From contig SVGB01000014.1 of the NCBI GenBank assembly GCA_015056565.1, positions 22,545 through 86,544 on the forward strand: DNA of 64,000 nt. Direction: 5' to 3'. A program made the translations under genes and the position numbers. This DNA comes from Butyrivibrio sp. Its GTDB lineage: Bacteria > Bacillota > Clostridia > Lachnospirales > Lachnospiraceae. The notes below the pieces were generated by a model. The model ran no database searches, was not told the origin of the DNA, and saw only the letters and a list, made by a program, of their open reading frames with translations. Each line of letters starts with the position of its first letter. Position 1 is the stretch's first letter. This document shows positions 52,925-62,717 of this stretch, piece by piece.

Positions 52925-54556
52925 ATGCGATATTCAGATCTTGGAAACGGGAAATTTAGAAACCCTATACTTTTTGCCGATTACAGTGACCCAGATGTAA
53001 TAAGAGTCGGAGATACTTTTTACATGACAGCCAGCAGCTTTAACTACACTCCTGGACTTCCAATCCTTATATCAAAGGATCTGGTAAACTGGGAGCTTGT
53101 TAATTATGCGCTGGAAAACATCAAAGAGGAAAGATACGAAATTCCCAGGCACTCTGAGGGAGTATGGGCTCCTGCCATAAGATATCATAATGGTATGTTT
53201 TACATCTACTATGGAATGCCTGATGAGGGCTACTATGTTGTAAAAACCAAGGACCCTCTTGGCAAGTGGGATGAGCCTATATGCGTTCTTCCAGGAAAGG
53301 GCCTCATAGATCCATGTCCATTTTGGGATGAGGATGGAAGAGCATACGTTGTTCATGGCTATGCTAAGAGCAGGATCGGATTTAATAGTATTCTTGGAAT
53401 ATTTGAAATGAGCCCCGATGGACTTACTGCAATCTCTGAGGATCATTTTATTTTTGACGGTAATGATCCTGAGCATAAGGCTATTACAATTGAAGGCCCT
53501 AAGGTCTATAAAAGGGGTGGCTATTACTACATCTGGGCCCCTGCTGGAGGTGTAAGACCCGGATACCAGCTTGTGCTAAGAAGTAGTGACATTCATGGTC
53601 CTTACGAGATGAGGAGAGTTATGGACCAGGGGGGCAGCGTAATAAATGGCCCTCACCAGGGCGGTCTTGTGGATACTGAAGATAATAAAGAGTATTTCCT
53701 TCATTTCCAGGACAGAGGGCTCTATGGCAGGATATGCCATCTCCAGCCTGTTTCCTGGGCTGATGGCTGGCCAGTTATCGGCATTGACAAAGAAAATAAA
53801 GGATGTGGCGAGCCTGTATATGAGATGGATATTCCAGTTAAAAGAAATGCAGGATATGAAAGGACCAGTCTCTCAGCGTCAGATGATTTTAAAGATGGAA
53901 ATATAAGCCTTTGCTGGCAGTGGCTTGGCAATCACAAAAGCTCTTTTTACGGAAAGACAGACAAAGAAAATGGCATTCGTTTATTTGCACTAAATCCTTC
54001 AAAAGAGAAGAATGTGGTCATCTGGAAAAGTGCCAATGTCCTGACGCAGAAAATCATATATCCACAATTTATCTGCGATGTGAGATTTGATGTTTCAAAG
54101 CTTTTAGATGGCGAAAGGGCAGGCGTATGCATGACAGGAGGTCAGTATATTACTGCATATATTGAAAAGATAAATGGAGAGTTTGAGCTTAATGTAGCGC
54201 AGTCTCTTGGTGGTGATCTGGATAAAAAAGAGGAAGTTATCAGCTCTTTTAACTTAAAAGACGAAAGCGTGGATCCAGAGAACATAAACATCAGGATGAG
54301 ATTTGGATATGATGCTAAAGTAAAGGATACAGACCTCTACTATCAGGATGTGGAGGCGCCTTATAGCGGGAAAAACCCACATCTGTCCATGGAGATGCTC
54401 TTAAAGGATGGAGGATCTAAGGATCTGTCCGTAAACTTTGAACCTCTTGATCACACATGGGTTGGAGCAAAAATTGGAATATTTGCGCTGTCTGAAAGAG
54501 ATGGTGCTGATCATGGATTTGCTGATTTTAGCTTTGTAAAAGTAGAAGAATTATAA
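52925..54556 (+). CDS. Glycoside hydrolase family 43 protein
   Basis: A 543-residue enzyme with no signal peptide. The N-terminal ~310 residues are a five-bladed GH43 propeller: DYSDPDVIRVGDTFYM (general base Asp), WAPAIRYHNGMFYIYYGM, LIDPCPFWDEDGRAY (pKa-modulating Asp) and ITIEGPKVYKRGGYYYIWAP (acid Glu). The C-terminal ~220 residues form a beta-sandwich like those of arabinofuranosidase/xylosidase-type GH43 enzymes. The family releases arabinose or xylose from short oligosaccharides. It starts 11 bp after the esterase gene. Exact substrate is unknown, but pectin side chains would fit the neighbours. Confidence 0.92.
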   Translation: MRYSDLGNGKFRNPILFADYSDPDVIRVGDTFYMTASSFNYTPGLPILISKDLVNWELVNYALENIKEERYEIPRHSEGVWAPAIRYHNGMFYIYYGMPDEGYYVVKTKDPLGKWDEPICVLPGKGLIDPCPFWDEDGRAYVVHGYAKSRIGFNSILGIFEMSPDGLTAISEDHFIFDGNDPEHKAITIEGPKVYKRGGYYYIWAPAGGVRPGYQLVLRSSDIHGPYEMRRVMDQGGSVINGPHQGGLVDTEDNKEYFLHFQDRGLYGRICHLQPVSWADGWPVIGIDKENKGCGEPVYEMDIPVKRNAGYERTSLSASDDFKDGNISLCWQWLGNHKSSFYGKTDKENGIRLFALNPSKEKNVVIWKSANVLTQKIIYPQFICDVRFDVSKLLDGERAGVCMTGGQYITAYIEKINGEFELNVAQSLGGDLDKKEEVISSFNLKDESVDPENINIRMRFGYDAKVKDTDLYYQDVEAPYSGKNPHLSMEMLLKDGGSKDLSVNFEPLDHTWVGAKIGIFALSERDGADHGFADFSFVKVEEL

Positions 54557-54578
54557 GGTGCTATCGGGAGAATAACAG

Positions 54579-56519
54579 GTGGAACAGCTTCAAAAAGAAA
54601 GACTGGCTTCTTATATCGAAGAAGGTAACTTATCAAAGGTTAAGCAGATACTTATCTCTGATCCAAACCTTATTGACAGGGATCTGTTTTTTAAGGCTGC
54701 AGCTACAGGTAACTTTGAGATTGTTAAGTACCTTGTGGAGTATTCAAGAATAAGCCTTGACGAATATGATGGCAACCACAGGCATGTCCTTTTTTATGCT
54801 GCAAGGTCGGGGAATGTTTTGCTTTTTAAGTACCTGGTAGAAAAATGTGGTATGGATCCTTTGGAAGGGGATAAGGATTTAAACACATGTTGGGACATTG
54901 TCCACGAGAAGAATGAAGAGATTGAAGAGTATCTGGAAAAAAGATACCAGGCCAAGTATGATGACTTTTATAGAAACCCTGTAAGGACAGGCTTTTTCCC
55001 TGATCCGTCCATATGCAGGGTTGGTGATGACTACTATATGGTCAATTCATCATTTATCTTTTTTCCATGTATTCCAATTTCCCACTCGGTAGACCTGGTG
55101 CACTGGGAAATCATTGGACATGCAATAACCGATCCAAAGTGGGCATACCTCGATAAGCTGGAAGGTGGTCGAGGATACTGGGCTCCGGATATTTCTTTTT
55201 ACGAAGGAAAGTTTTATATAACAGCTACATATAGACTAAATGATGTTCCTCCCGTTTACAGAAGGCAGATAGTGGTATCTTCAAAAAGACCAGAGGGCCC
55301 TTATTCTGAGCCAGCTTTCATTGATGAGGATGGCATTGATCCTAGCATATTTAACGATGATGATGGCAAAAGATATATGCTCCTTAACCGAGGGGCCAGG
55401 ATCTTTGAGCTTGATAAGTCAGGGACAAAAAAGATATCTGATGCAACGCTCCTTTACTATGGTGATCACAAGAGAGCACCAGAGGGACCACATTTATATA
55501 AAAAAGATGGTTACTACTACCTTCTTGAAGCAGAAGGCGGGACTGGACCAGGACACAGAGTTACAATTTCAAGGTCAAAAGAGCTGTTTGGCGAGTATAC
55601 TCCATGCCCCTACAATCCAATCATGAGGCAGGATGATAAAGACGCAGCAATTCAGAGGTGTGGACATGGAGACCTGGTTGAAACAGCTGATGGCAGGTGG
55701 TACATGGTATACTTGTGTGGCAGGATGATCGGAGATGGCTGTAGCATTCTTGGAAGGGAGACGGCACTTGATCCTGTTACCTGGACAAGTGATGGCTGGC
55801 CTATAGTTAACGAGTTAAAAGGCCCGTCAGCTATGCAAAAAAAGCCGTTTCCAGATGCTGCTTACGAGCCTTTAGAATCTGATCCCAAGATTTCACCTTG
55901 CGGATTATTTATGGATCATATGACACCAAGACCTTTTGAAGATGGAGCTGTGAAGTGCTGTCTTTTAAATGAGGACGGCCATAAGGAAAGAAGCTATACC
56001 ATAAAAGGAAGCAGTAGCCCACTTTCAAAGGTTGAAAGCAGAAATATAGTTCTCAAAAGGCAGACGTCTTTTAAGTTTAGCTATGAAGTTTCCCTGGATG
56101 TGCCAAAACTTCTGGATGATCAGAGCGCAGGCATAACAGGATATTATGACGAGAACACCTTTTTTGAATTTGGCATTACTAAAAAAGCAGATGGCGTATA
56201 TATCTATTCTAAAGAGCACATTGGAGACGAAGACAGAATATCCTTTGGAAAAGAAATTGTCCCTTTGGATGTAGAAATGATCTGCTTTAAAATGGACACG
56301 GATCGCTTTACAAGAACTCTTTCCTATAGTACTTTAGCTGGTGGATTGATGTCAGAAAATGAGGTGTTTAAGGTTCTTTCTGATGTTGATTATCTTTGCG
56401 ACGAAGGATTAAAAAGGGGTAAGAGATTTACCGGAGCGCTGGTTGGAATGTATGCTGTAAGAGGAGCTTTTGATCTTACAGTGCATTTCCATCATGAAAA
56501 ATATGAGGATCTTAAATAA
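54579..56519 (+). CDS. Ankyrin-repeat domain fused to glycoside hydrolase family 43
   Basis: A 646-residue cytosolic protein starting at GTG 54579, with GGGAG 8 nt before it. Residues ~5-120 are three to four ankyrin-type repeats (LFFKAAATGNFEIVKYLVEY, HVLFYAARSGNVLLFKYLVE, NTCWDIVHEKNEEIEEYLE). From ~130 a GH43 propeller begins: TGFFPDPSICRVGDDYYMVN (base Asp), YWAPDISFYEGKFYITATY, DGIDPSIFNDDDGKRYM and APEGPHLYKKDGYYYLLEA (acid Glu). A C-terminal beta-sandwich follows. The frame is continuous through the junction, so it is a real fusion rather than a sequencing join. Ankyrin domains bind proteins and are very unusual on bacterial glycosidases. Paired with the GH43 gene 22 bp upstream. Confidence 0.9.
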   Translation: MEQLQKERLASYIEEGNLSKVKQILISDPNLIDRDLFFKAAATGNFEIVKYLVEYSRISLDEYDGNHRHVLFYAARSGNVLLFKYLVEKCGMDPLEGDKDLNTCWDIVHEKNEEIEEYLEKRYQAKYDDFYRNPVRTGFFPDPSICRVGDDYYMVNSSFIFFPCIPISHSVDLVHWEIIGHAITDPKWAYLDKLEGGRGYWAPDISFYEGKFYITATYRLNDVPPVYRRQIVVSSKRPEGPYSEPAFIDEDGIDPSIFNDDDGKRYMLLNRGARIFELDKSGTKKISDATLLYYGDHKRAPEGPHLYKKDGYYYLLEAEGGTGPGHRVTISRSKELFGEYTPCPYNPIMRQDDKDAAIQRCGHGDLVETADGRWYMVYLCGRMIGDGCSILGRETALDPVTWTSDGWPIVNELKGPSAMQKKPFPDAAYEPLESDPKISPCGLFMDHMTPRPFEDGAVKCCLLNEDGHKERSYTIKGSSSPLSKVESRNIVLKRQTSFKFSYEVSLDVPKLLDDQSAGITGYYDENTFFEFGITKKADGVYIYSKEHIGDEDRISFGKEIVPLDVEMICFKMDTDRFTRTLSYSTLAGGLMSENEVFKVLSDVDYLCDEGLKRGKRFTGALVGMYAVRGAFDLTVHFHHEKYEDLK

Positions 56520-56522
56520 GGT

Positions 56523-58298
56523 ATGGGAAATACTAATCTTGATACAAAAGTATATTTTGAAAGCTATGAAAAACACAAAGGTAATCCTTTGATGATACTG
56601 ATAGGGCTTTATAAAGGGATGTACTCAAATTTTTTTTGGTCCACGTTCTTTTATATCATTAAGCACAGTCCGGTCTGGGTTCTTCCTATTGTGACTGCAG
56701 GTATCATAAACAGCGTCACCAGGGCTGATCCTAATGTATACAGGGTGATCACTCTTGATGCAGCTCTTATGGTATTTCTTTTGATACTGAATGTTCCTAT
56801 GAACCAGCTTCATATACACTTTAGGAGTAAAGCTGTAAGAAAAGTGGAAGCGGGGCTTAGGAGTGCACTTGTCCATAAGATACAGGTCATGTCTATACCA
56901 CATCAAAAGGAAATGCTATCAGGCAGACTTCAGTCCAAGATCATAAGGGACGTGGAATCGGTAGAGACTCTGTCAGATCAGCTTTTTGTTTCACTTATAA
57001 ATATTTTTATTAATGTGATAGTTGCTCTTTCTGTAACTATTTCTAAGAGTATAATTGTATTTTTGTTTTTCCTGTTTACAGTTCCGATTGCTGCAGTTTT
57101 AGTTGTGAGCTTTAAAAAGCCAATTAAAAAGCACAATCAGAAGTTTAGAAAAGAGATGGAAGAGACCAGTGCAAAGGTGATGGAAATGGTGCAGCTTGTA
57201 CCTGTTACCAGAGCCCATGGACTTGAAAATGAAGAGATAAACAGGATGGATACTCAGGTTGATCTCATAGCACAGGCAGGCTATTCACTGGATATCATTC
57301 AGGGACAGTTCGGAGCTGTCAGCTGGGCTATTTTTCAGATTGCGCAGGTTCTGTGTCTTACCTTTACTGCAGTTCTTTCCGTAACAGGTAAGGTTCAGGT
57401 TGGAGATGTGGTACTGTACCAGAGCTATTTCACAACAATTGTAGGTCAGGTGTCATCTCTTTTGACCCTTCTTCCTATCATCTCAAAGGGCCTTGAATCA
57501 GTTACAAGTATTGGCGAGATCCTGCAGTCGCCCTATGTTGAAGAGACAGAAGGTAAGGCTGATATTGGTGTTCTTAAGGGAGAGTACGACTTTGAGAACG
57601 CAGGTTATGCATATCCTGACAGCAATGAGGAGATCATTTCAGGTCTTTCCTTCCATGTAGAGCCTGGGCAGACTGTTGCTTTTGTTGGTGAGTCAGGTGC
57701 AGGAAAGAGTACCATAATGAACCTTCTTGTGGGCTTTGGTATGCCCTCAAGCGGACGGGTTTTGATCGATGGAAAAGATATTAAGGACATAAGTCTTCAA
57801 AGCTACAGAAAGCAGCTTGCTGTTGTTCCTCAGAACACCATTCTTTTCTCTGGTTCCATCAGGGATAATATTCTTTATGGTGCAGGTGATATATCTGAGG
57901 AGAAACTTAATCAGGTTATAGAAGAAGCGGGACTTAAAAGCGTCATAGAAAAGCTCCCTAACGGACTTGAAACAATTGTTGGAGAGCATGGAGATAAGCT
58001 GTCAGGTGGACAAAAGCAAAGGATATCTATTGCCAGAGCTCTTATCAGAGATCCCAAGGTCATCCTCCTTGATGAGGCAACATCTGCCCTGGATGCTATA
58101 TCTGAAAAAGAGGTAAGCTATGCTCTTGATAATATTTCAAGCAAATGCACAACCTTCATTGTGGCTCACAGGCTGTCAACAATTGAAAAGGCTGATAAGA
58201 TAATAGTTATAGAAAACGGTACTATCGCTGAAGTTGGAAGCTTCTCTGAGCTTATGGCCAAGAAGGGAATATTCTACAGAATGGAGATGACAAAATGA
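56523..58298 (+). CDS. ABC transporter, fused permease and ATPase (exporter type)
   Basis: A 591-residue MsbA-like half transporter. The N-terminal six-helix domain covers ~35-320. The ATPase domain has Walker A GESGAGKST, Q-loop VPQNTILFSG, signature LSGGQKQR, Walker B VILLDEATSALD and H-loop VAHRLSTI. As only one gene is present, a homodimer is expected. Its position, 3 bp after the ankyrin-GH43 gene and overlapping the next gene, places it within the glycosidase operon, where an exporter is unexpected. It may remove toxic or excess sugar products, or its direction may have been adapted; both are inference. Confidence 0.9.
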   Translation: MGNTNLDTKVYFESYEKHKGNPLMILIGLYKGMYSNFFWSTFFYIIKHSPVWVLPIVTAGIINSVTRADPNVYRVITLDAALMVFLLILNVPMNQLHIHFRSKAVRKVEAGLRSALVHKIQVMSIPHQKEMLSGRLQSKIIRDVESVETLSDQLFVSLINIFINVIVALSVTISKSIIVFLFFLFTVPIAAVLVVSFKKPIKKHNQKFRKEMEETSAKVMEMVQLVPVTRAHGLENEEINRMDTQVDLIAQAGYSLDIIQGQFGAVSWAIFQIAQVLCLTFTAVLSVTGKVQVGDVVLYQSYFTTIVGQVSSLLTLLPIISKGLESVTSIGEILQSPYVEETEGKADIGVLKGEYDFENAGYAYPDSNEEIISGLSFHVEPGQTVAFVGESGAGKSTIMNLLVGFGMPSSGRVLIDGKDIKDISLQSYRKQLAVVPQNTILFSGSIRDNILYGAGDISEEKLNQVIEEAGLKSVIEKLPNGLETIVGEHGDKLSGGQKQRISIARALIRDPKVILLDEATSALDAISEKEVSYALDNISSKCTTFIVAHRLSTIEKADKIIVIENGTIAEVGSFSELMAKKGIFYRMEMTK

Positions 58299-59137
58299 TG
58301 CAGTTAGGAATAAGATTTCACGACACAAAACAGCTTCCATTTGAGGAAAGACTGTCAGACATTAAGAAGCAGGGATTTGACTGTGTGCATATTGCGCTTT
58401 CAAAGGTTCCAGGCTTTACTGCAGATACAGAGGCATTAAATCCCGGATATGCCATGTATTTAAGAAACGCCTTCAGAAAAGCTGAGCTTGATGTAGCAGT
58501 ACTTGGCTGTTACCTTAACCTTGCTGATCCAAACCAGGAAGCCCTTAAGAGAACTCAGGAAAAATACTATGCGCATCTTAGATTTGCAAGCATACTTGGC
58601 TGTGGAATGGTAGGAACTGAGACAGGAGCTCCAAATGAGACCTATTCCTATGACAAGGAGGCGTGTCATTCAAAGGAGGCTCTTGAGACTTTTATTACAA
58701 ATCTTAAGCCTGTTGTCAAATGCGCTGAGAACATGGGAGTAATAATTGCAATTGAACCTGTTTACAGGCATATCGTATACGACGCAAAAAGGGCAAGAGA
58801 GGTGCTTGACCGGATTGAGTCACCTAACCTTCAGATAATATTTGACCCGGTAAACCTTCTTTGGACCGACAATTATGAAAACAGATATGAAGTGATTGAT
58901 GAGGCTATAGACCTTCTTGGCAAGGATATCGCCATGATACATCTAAAGGATTCAATCCTGATGGAAGATAGCGTAAAGAGTGTTGGCTGCGGATTTGGAG
59001 AGATGAAGTATGACAGTATCATAAAGTTCGCTCTTGAAAAAAAGCCTTTCATCCACGCAACTTTAGAGGACACTAAACCAGAGACAGCAGATAAGTCCCT
59101 TAAGTGCATCAAAGATGTTATCGCATCCTTATCATAA
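58295..59137 (+). CDS. Sugar phosphate isomerase/epimerase family protein (TIM barrel)
   Basis: A 280-residue AP-endonuclease-2-like TIM barrel, overlapping the ABC exporter gene by 4 bp. Metal-binding and active-site features include MVGTETGAPN, IIAIEPVYRHIVYD (Glu), LQIIFDPVNLL (Asp), IAMIHLKDS (His) and FIHATLEDT (Glu near the C-terminus). Members isomerise or epimerise ketoses or dehydrate inosose; the substrate cannot be named from sequence. It ends the operon, which would deliver released sugars into metabolism. A convergent terminator follows. Confidence 0.87.
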   Translation: MMQLGIRFHDTKQLPFEERLSDIKKQGFDCVHIALSKVPGFTADTEALNPGYAMYLRNAFRKAELDVAVLGCYLNLADPNQEALKRTQEKYYAHLRFASILGCGMVGTETGAPNETYSYDKEACHSKEALETFITNLKPVVKCAENMGVIIAIEPVYRHIVYDAKRAREVLDRIESPNLQIIFDPVNLLWTDNYENRYEVIDEAIDLLGKDIAMIHLKDSILMEDSVKSVGCGFGEMKYDSIIKFALEKKPFIHATLEDTKPETADKSLKCIKDVIASLS

Positions 59138-59140
59138 GAG

Positions 59141-59175
59141 TAACCCCCTGACTTAGTAAGTCAGGGGGGTTATTA
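59141..59175. terminator. Bidirectional terminator
   Basis: TAACCCCCTGACTTA (59141-59155) pairs with TAAGTCAGGGGGGTTA (59157-59172) with one bulged G, a near-perfect stem with a single-nucleotide loop. It separates two convergent genes. Confidence 0.85.
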
Positions 59176-61284
59176 TTTCTGAAGGTGTTCTATTTGTTTT
59201 GTTAAAACTTCCGGAACCTCGATCTCTTCTTTTTTAAGCTTGTGAATAGCGTTTGCTATAGGTTTTGCAACATTGTTTATATGAGCAGAATAGTGGTTTA
59301 TAAGCTCGGTGTACTGAGGATTGTCAGAAAGCTTTTCTCTTACCTGCTTCGCGAAAGGACAGAAAGTAAAGAGTATTTCTCTTGCCACCTTATTAAGCCT
59401 TGGCGAACTATTGGACTCAAACTTAATATAGGCGAGATAGTCAGCAATAAAGACATTCTTGTAATTGTTTGAGTACTTTTTAAGATCGGTTCTAAGCTTC
59501 TCCTTGTTTTCTGAGGACAGGGAAGAGTTCTTTTTAAAGAACTGAAGATAATCGCAGTACATGGAAGTCAGGGAAGGGTCAGTGACGTCGTTCCAGTGTA
59601 CGCCCTGAACAGTCTTGCACATTTCCCATCTGAATTCTCCAAAGAGCTTTATCATGGATTCTTCGGTATTTTCTGTGTTGAAGATGGATACGATCATCCT
59701 GGCTTTGGTTCTTCTGTTCTTTCCGCTTATTTCCTGCCAGAGGCTTGCGCGGCTTCCGACATTTGGCATCAGGATCATGTATGGAGTTATATCATCGTCG
59801 TAGTACAGCTGCGTGATACCGATCTCAGGGTCAGAAAATACAGCCTGCCTGCAGAAAACGCTGTAATCAATACCTCTTATCATGTCAAAGTATTCATTGA
59901 TCTTTGAAGAAGTGAGGTAAGCCATATCAAGAGGTCTTAATACATTCTGTGAATCGAATACTGGAACAAAGGATGAGATCCTTCCAAAGGTCATCCTGTT
60001 ACCAAGGGAGAAGAGATTGTGGATCTCAAATTCCAGGCGCTTAATGGAGTTGTTCATCATAGCTTCAAGCTGAGCTTCGTTGATAGAGCCGCTTGTTTTC
60101 TGTTCGCGAAGGTATGTGGGCCAGTCCTGATCAAATTCGTTCTTGGAAGGATCAACTTCCAGCATGTAGACCTTCTTTAGCCACTCATAGAGAAGGAGAA
60201 CATTTCCGTCCGGGTCAGGAGTATAGGCCTTTGCCATGTTGCAGAGGATGGTAGTATTTTTTTCTCCTGCAAGTTCTTCATCCACAAAGCCAAACATGAA
60301 GAACATCTTAAGTTCGATAGGAAGATCTTCGTCGGTCAAGCTCTTTAAAAAACATGGAGTAAAGATCTCGTAGAAAGAAGTTGCGATGCTTCTTCTAAGT
60401 GCCCTTGCTTCATCAGATGAATCATATCTGTTTTCGTTTGCCTTAAATGCAGCTATTTGTTCTTCGAATTTTGCAGCTGTTTCCGGTGGGACAGCAGAAT
60501 ATGCAAGGATAGTTGTAAGAGCATTGACAACGGTTGTGGTGGACTCTCCGCCAGCTTCAGATCTTTCAAGGTCGTCAAGCTTTGCCCTTATCATCTTCAT
60601 GGTCTGCCTGAAGGCAGTGGTTTTTTTGGCAAGAGTTTTTCTGTAGACATTCAGTTCCTGAACATCTTCAGAAAGACCATTGTAGATAGTAAAGGAAGTC
60701 ATTACCATTCCAACAGCAATATCCATGCTGAGGGGGTAGTAGCTCTTTTTAAGTGCAGCTTCGTTCTCCTTTAAGCTGTTGCAGTAATCAACAGCCCACT
60801 GGGGGATACGTCTGTGCATTTCGGGAGCGATGATTTCTTCCATTTCGGGAAAAGACTTCTGGGTTTCTCCAACCTTTATGCAAAGACTTGGATAATCCGC
60901 ATAGTCAGCCATCAGCTGTTCATATTCTCCAATGGCGATATCGTATTCCTGTTCAAAAACAGCACAAACACTGCAGGCACTGCTTATAGCTGTGCTTGCC
61001 AGGATAGGGGCTATCTTGGGATTGCTTTTTACAATATTGGGAATATCATCCAGGGATTCAAAGGGATAAGAATAAACTGCAGATTCTTCCAAAGCTTCAT
61101 AAGTATAGATATAGGGCTGACCAGGCTTTTCAACAGCTCCTGCGAATGCTCCAACTGTAAGCATTATATCTGTATTTGAATTGGAAACTTTTAAAGACCC
61201 CTTTACCAGGATTTCTATAGATTTTACTTCATCAGTACCTGCCTTATGAAGTACCTGCCCTTTTTCCAGCTTAAGAATGCCCAT
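59173..61284 (-). CDS. Cyclic nucleotide-binding domain protein of unknown function (703 aa)
   Basis: A 703-residue cytosolic protein with GGAGG before its ATG. Residues ~1-110 resemble a CAP_ED/cNMP-binding beta-barrel (LEKGQVLHKAGTDEVKSIEI, LVKGSLKVSNSNTDIMLTVG, YEALEESAVYSYPFES), although the full phosphate-binding cassette is not obvious. No HTH is present. The remaining ~590 residues are helical, with no recognised enzyme motif, and include a possible signalling or scaffold region (KEYDIAIGEYEQLMADYADY-like helices). It is a single-gene unit convergent with the GH43 operon and is not linked by distance to tmcAL. Confidence 0.7.
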   Translation of the reverse strand: MGILKLEKGQVLHKAGTDEVKSIEILVKGSLKVSNSNTDIMLTVGAFAGAVEKPGQPYIYTYEALEESAVYSYPFESLDDIPNIVKSNPKIAPILASTAISSACSVCAVFEQEYDIAIGEYEQLMADYADYPSLCIKVGETQKSFPEMEEIIAPEMHRRIPQWAVDYCNSLKENEAALKKSYYPLSMDIAVGMVMTSFTIYNGLSEDVQELNVYRKTLAKKTTAFRQTMKMIRAKLDDLERSEAGGESTTTVVNALTTILAYSAVPPETAAKFEEQIAAFKANENRYDSSDEARALRRSIATSFYEIFTPCFLKSLTDEDLPIELKMFFMFGFVDEELAGEKNTTILCNMAKAYTPDPDGNVLLLYEWLKKVYMLEVDPSKNEFDQDWPTYLREQKTSGSINEAQLEAMMNNSIKRLEFEIHNLFSLGNRMTFGRISSFVPVFDSQNVLRPLDMAYLTSSKINEYFDMIRGIDYSVFCRQAVFSDPEIGITQLYYDDDITPYMILMPNVGSRASLWQEISGKNRRTKARMIVSIFNTENTEESMIKLFGEFRWEMCKTVQGVHWNDVTDPSLTSMYCDYLQFFKKNSSLSSENKEKLRTDLKKYSNNYKNVFIADYLAYIKFESNSSPRLNKVAREILFTFCPFAKQVREKLSDNPQYTELINHYSAHINNVAKPIANAIHKLKKEEIEVPEVLTKQIEHLQK

Positions 61285-61356
61285 ACTACCTCCATGCTGT
61301 ATAAATAACCTAATTTATATGGTATTACGTTTGGAAATATACTTCAAGTAAGAAGA

Positions 61357-62610
61357 TTATAAGACGATCTGTTTTAGGCTGTATTCAGAAGAGATTCCAT
61401 TGCATGCAAAATTGTTGTAGATCTGACTGGCAATAAGAGTCTCATCAAGCAATCTCTTTTGAAGAGGAGACAGGACCTTGTCAGCGTCCTTTAGCCTGCT
61501 CAAAACAGGAATTGATCCGTTTTCAGATGCTGCCTTTAAAAGGTCAGAAGAAGAGGACCTTAGAGCAAGAATACGGGCATAAGCCGTGAAGTCGTCATCT
61601 TTATACTCCTTCATGTTTTCCTCTGTGATATTTAAAAGGATATGCATAAGACATCTGCTGATCCTTGTATGAACAAGATTCTTGGTCTTGAGCAAATTGC
61701 AGAAAGAACTAAAGCCGTCCATGTGATCAAGGTTTGAAATGATCCTGTTGGAAATGTCCCTGGTGACATCAAGGTATTTGGTGTAACCAACAGTTTTTTC
61801 AAGAATGAGCTTGTACTCCAAAAGGGCAGAGTAGTCGTTGCACTGCATGAATCTTCCCTCGTAGCCTGAGATTGTTTCAATGGATGCTCTTGGCATTACG
61901 CCGTCCAGAATAAATGGCGCATTGAGCTTGACCTTGTCGCTAAGTCCTGAAAGGAGCCTTGCTCTTATACCAGCTGCTGAAGGAATGCTGCCAAGCTCTT
62001 CGCTGTGGAAAGGCCTGCCAACACGCTGTATTACATAGGGCTCTATAAAGCGGTTTTTCTTGTTAAGAGCCTTTAAATATTCGATTCCAAGAATTGTATT
62101 AGGTGAAGATAACAGTTCTTCATATTCTGAAGGGTCATAGCTTCTTGAGTCATTAACAAGCTGCGCATTAAGAGCTTTTGCTCTTGCTGCAGGAAAAGAA
62201 AGCCCTTCCTTAAGGTTGTCTGACAGGACTTCTTTATAGACCGGAGGCTCTTTTGTAACTATATCTGAAATCTCATAAAGTTTGCTGACATCAGGAAATT
62301 CACTGCCAAAGCACAGATGATCTATACATCCGAGGCCAGAAAGAATGGAGATGGCGCCTCTTGCGAAATATTCGGCGCTTCCAAGACTGTAGTAGATGGG
62401 AAGCTCAATAACAAGGTCTGCACCTAAATTGATGGCGCACCTTGCTCTTGAAAACTTGTCGATGATAGCAGGTGCTCCTCGCTGAACGTAATCACCGCTC
62501 ATAACAACAACAACTCTGTCGGCATGGAGATCTTTTTTACATTTATCGATCAAATATTTGTGGCCGTTATGAAAAGGATTAAATTCTGCTATAATACCGA
62601 TTGTTTTCAT
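61357..62610 (-). CDS. tmcAL: tRNA(Met) cytidine acetate ligase (YlbM/TmcAL)
   Basis: A 417-residue enzyme. The start at 62610 (MKTIGIIAEFNPFHNGHKYL) is chosen since the nucleotidyltransferase HxGH-type motif FNPFHNGH must lie near the N-terminus; AAAGGTG precedes it. Further motifs are RVVVVMSGDYVQRGAPAIID, SRARCAINLGADLVIELP and SIPSAAGIRARLLSG. TmcAL uses acetate and ATP to form N4-acetylcytidine at the wobble position of elongator tRNA-Met. It is divergent from ackA, and this tmcAL-ackA neighbourhood is often kept in Lachnospiraceae. Confidence 0.92.
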   Translation of the reverse strand: MKTIGIIAEFNPFHNGHKYLIDKCKKDLHADRVVVVMSGDYVQRGAPAIIDKFSRARCAINLGADLVIELPIYYSLGSAEYFARGAISILSGLGCIDHLCFGSEFPDVSKLYEISDIVTKEPPVYKEVLSDNLKEGLSFPAARAKALNAQLVNDSRSYDPSEYEELLSSPNTILGIEYLKALNKKNRFIEPYVIQRVGRPFHSEELGSIPSAAGIRARLLSGLSDKVKLNAPFILDGVMPRASIETISGYEGRFMQCNDYSALLEYKLILEKTVGYTKYLDVTRDISNRIISNLDHMDGFSSFCNLLKTKNLVHTRISRCLMHILLNITEENMKEYKDDDFTAYARILALRSSSSDLLKAASENGSIPVLSRLKDADKVLSPLQKRLLDETLIASQIYNNFACNGISSEYSLKQIVL

Positions 62611-62717
62611 TATTAAGCACCTTTTGTACAATTTTTTCCTTGTTATTAAATTATAATATAAGTATCATAGTGATGGAAGTTTTTTGACATACTCAATTGG
62701 AAAAGAGGATTATTTAA

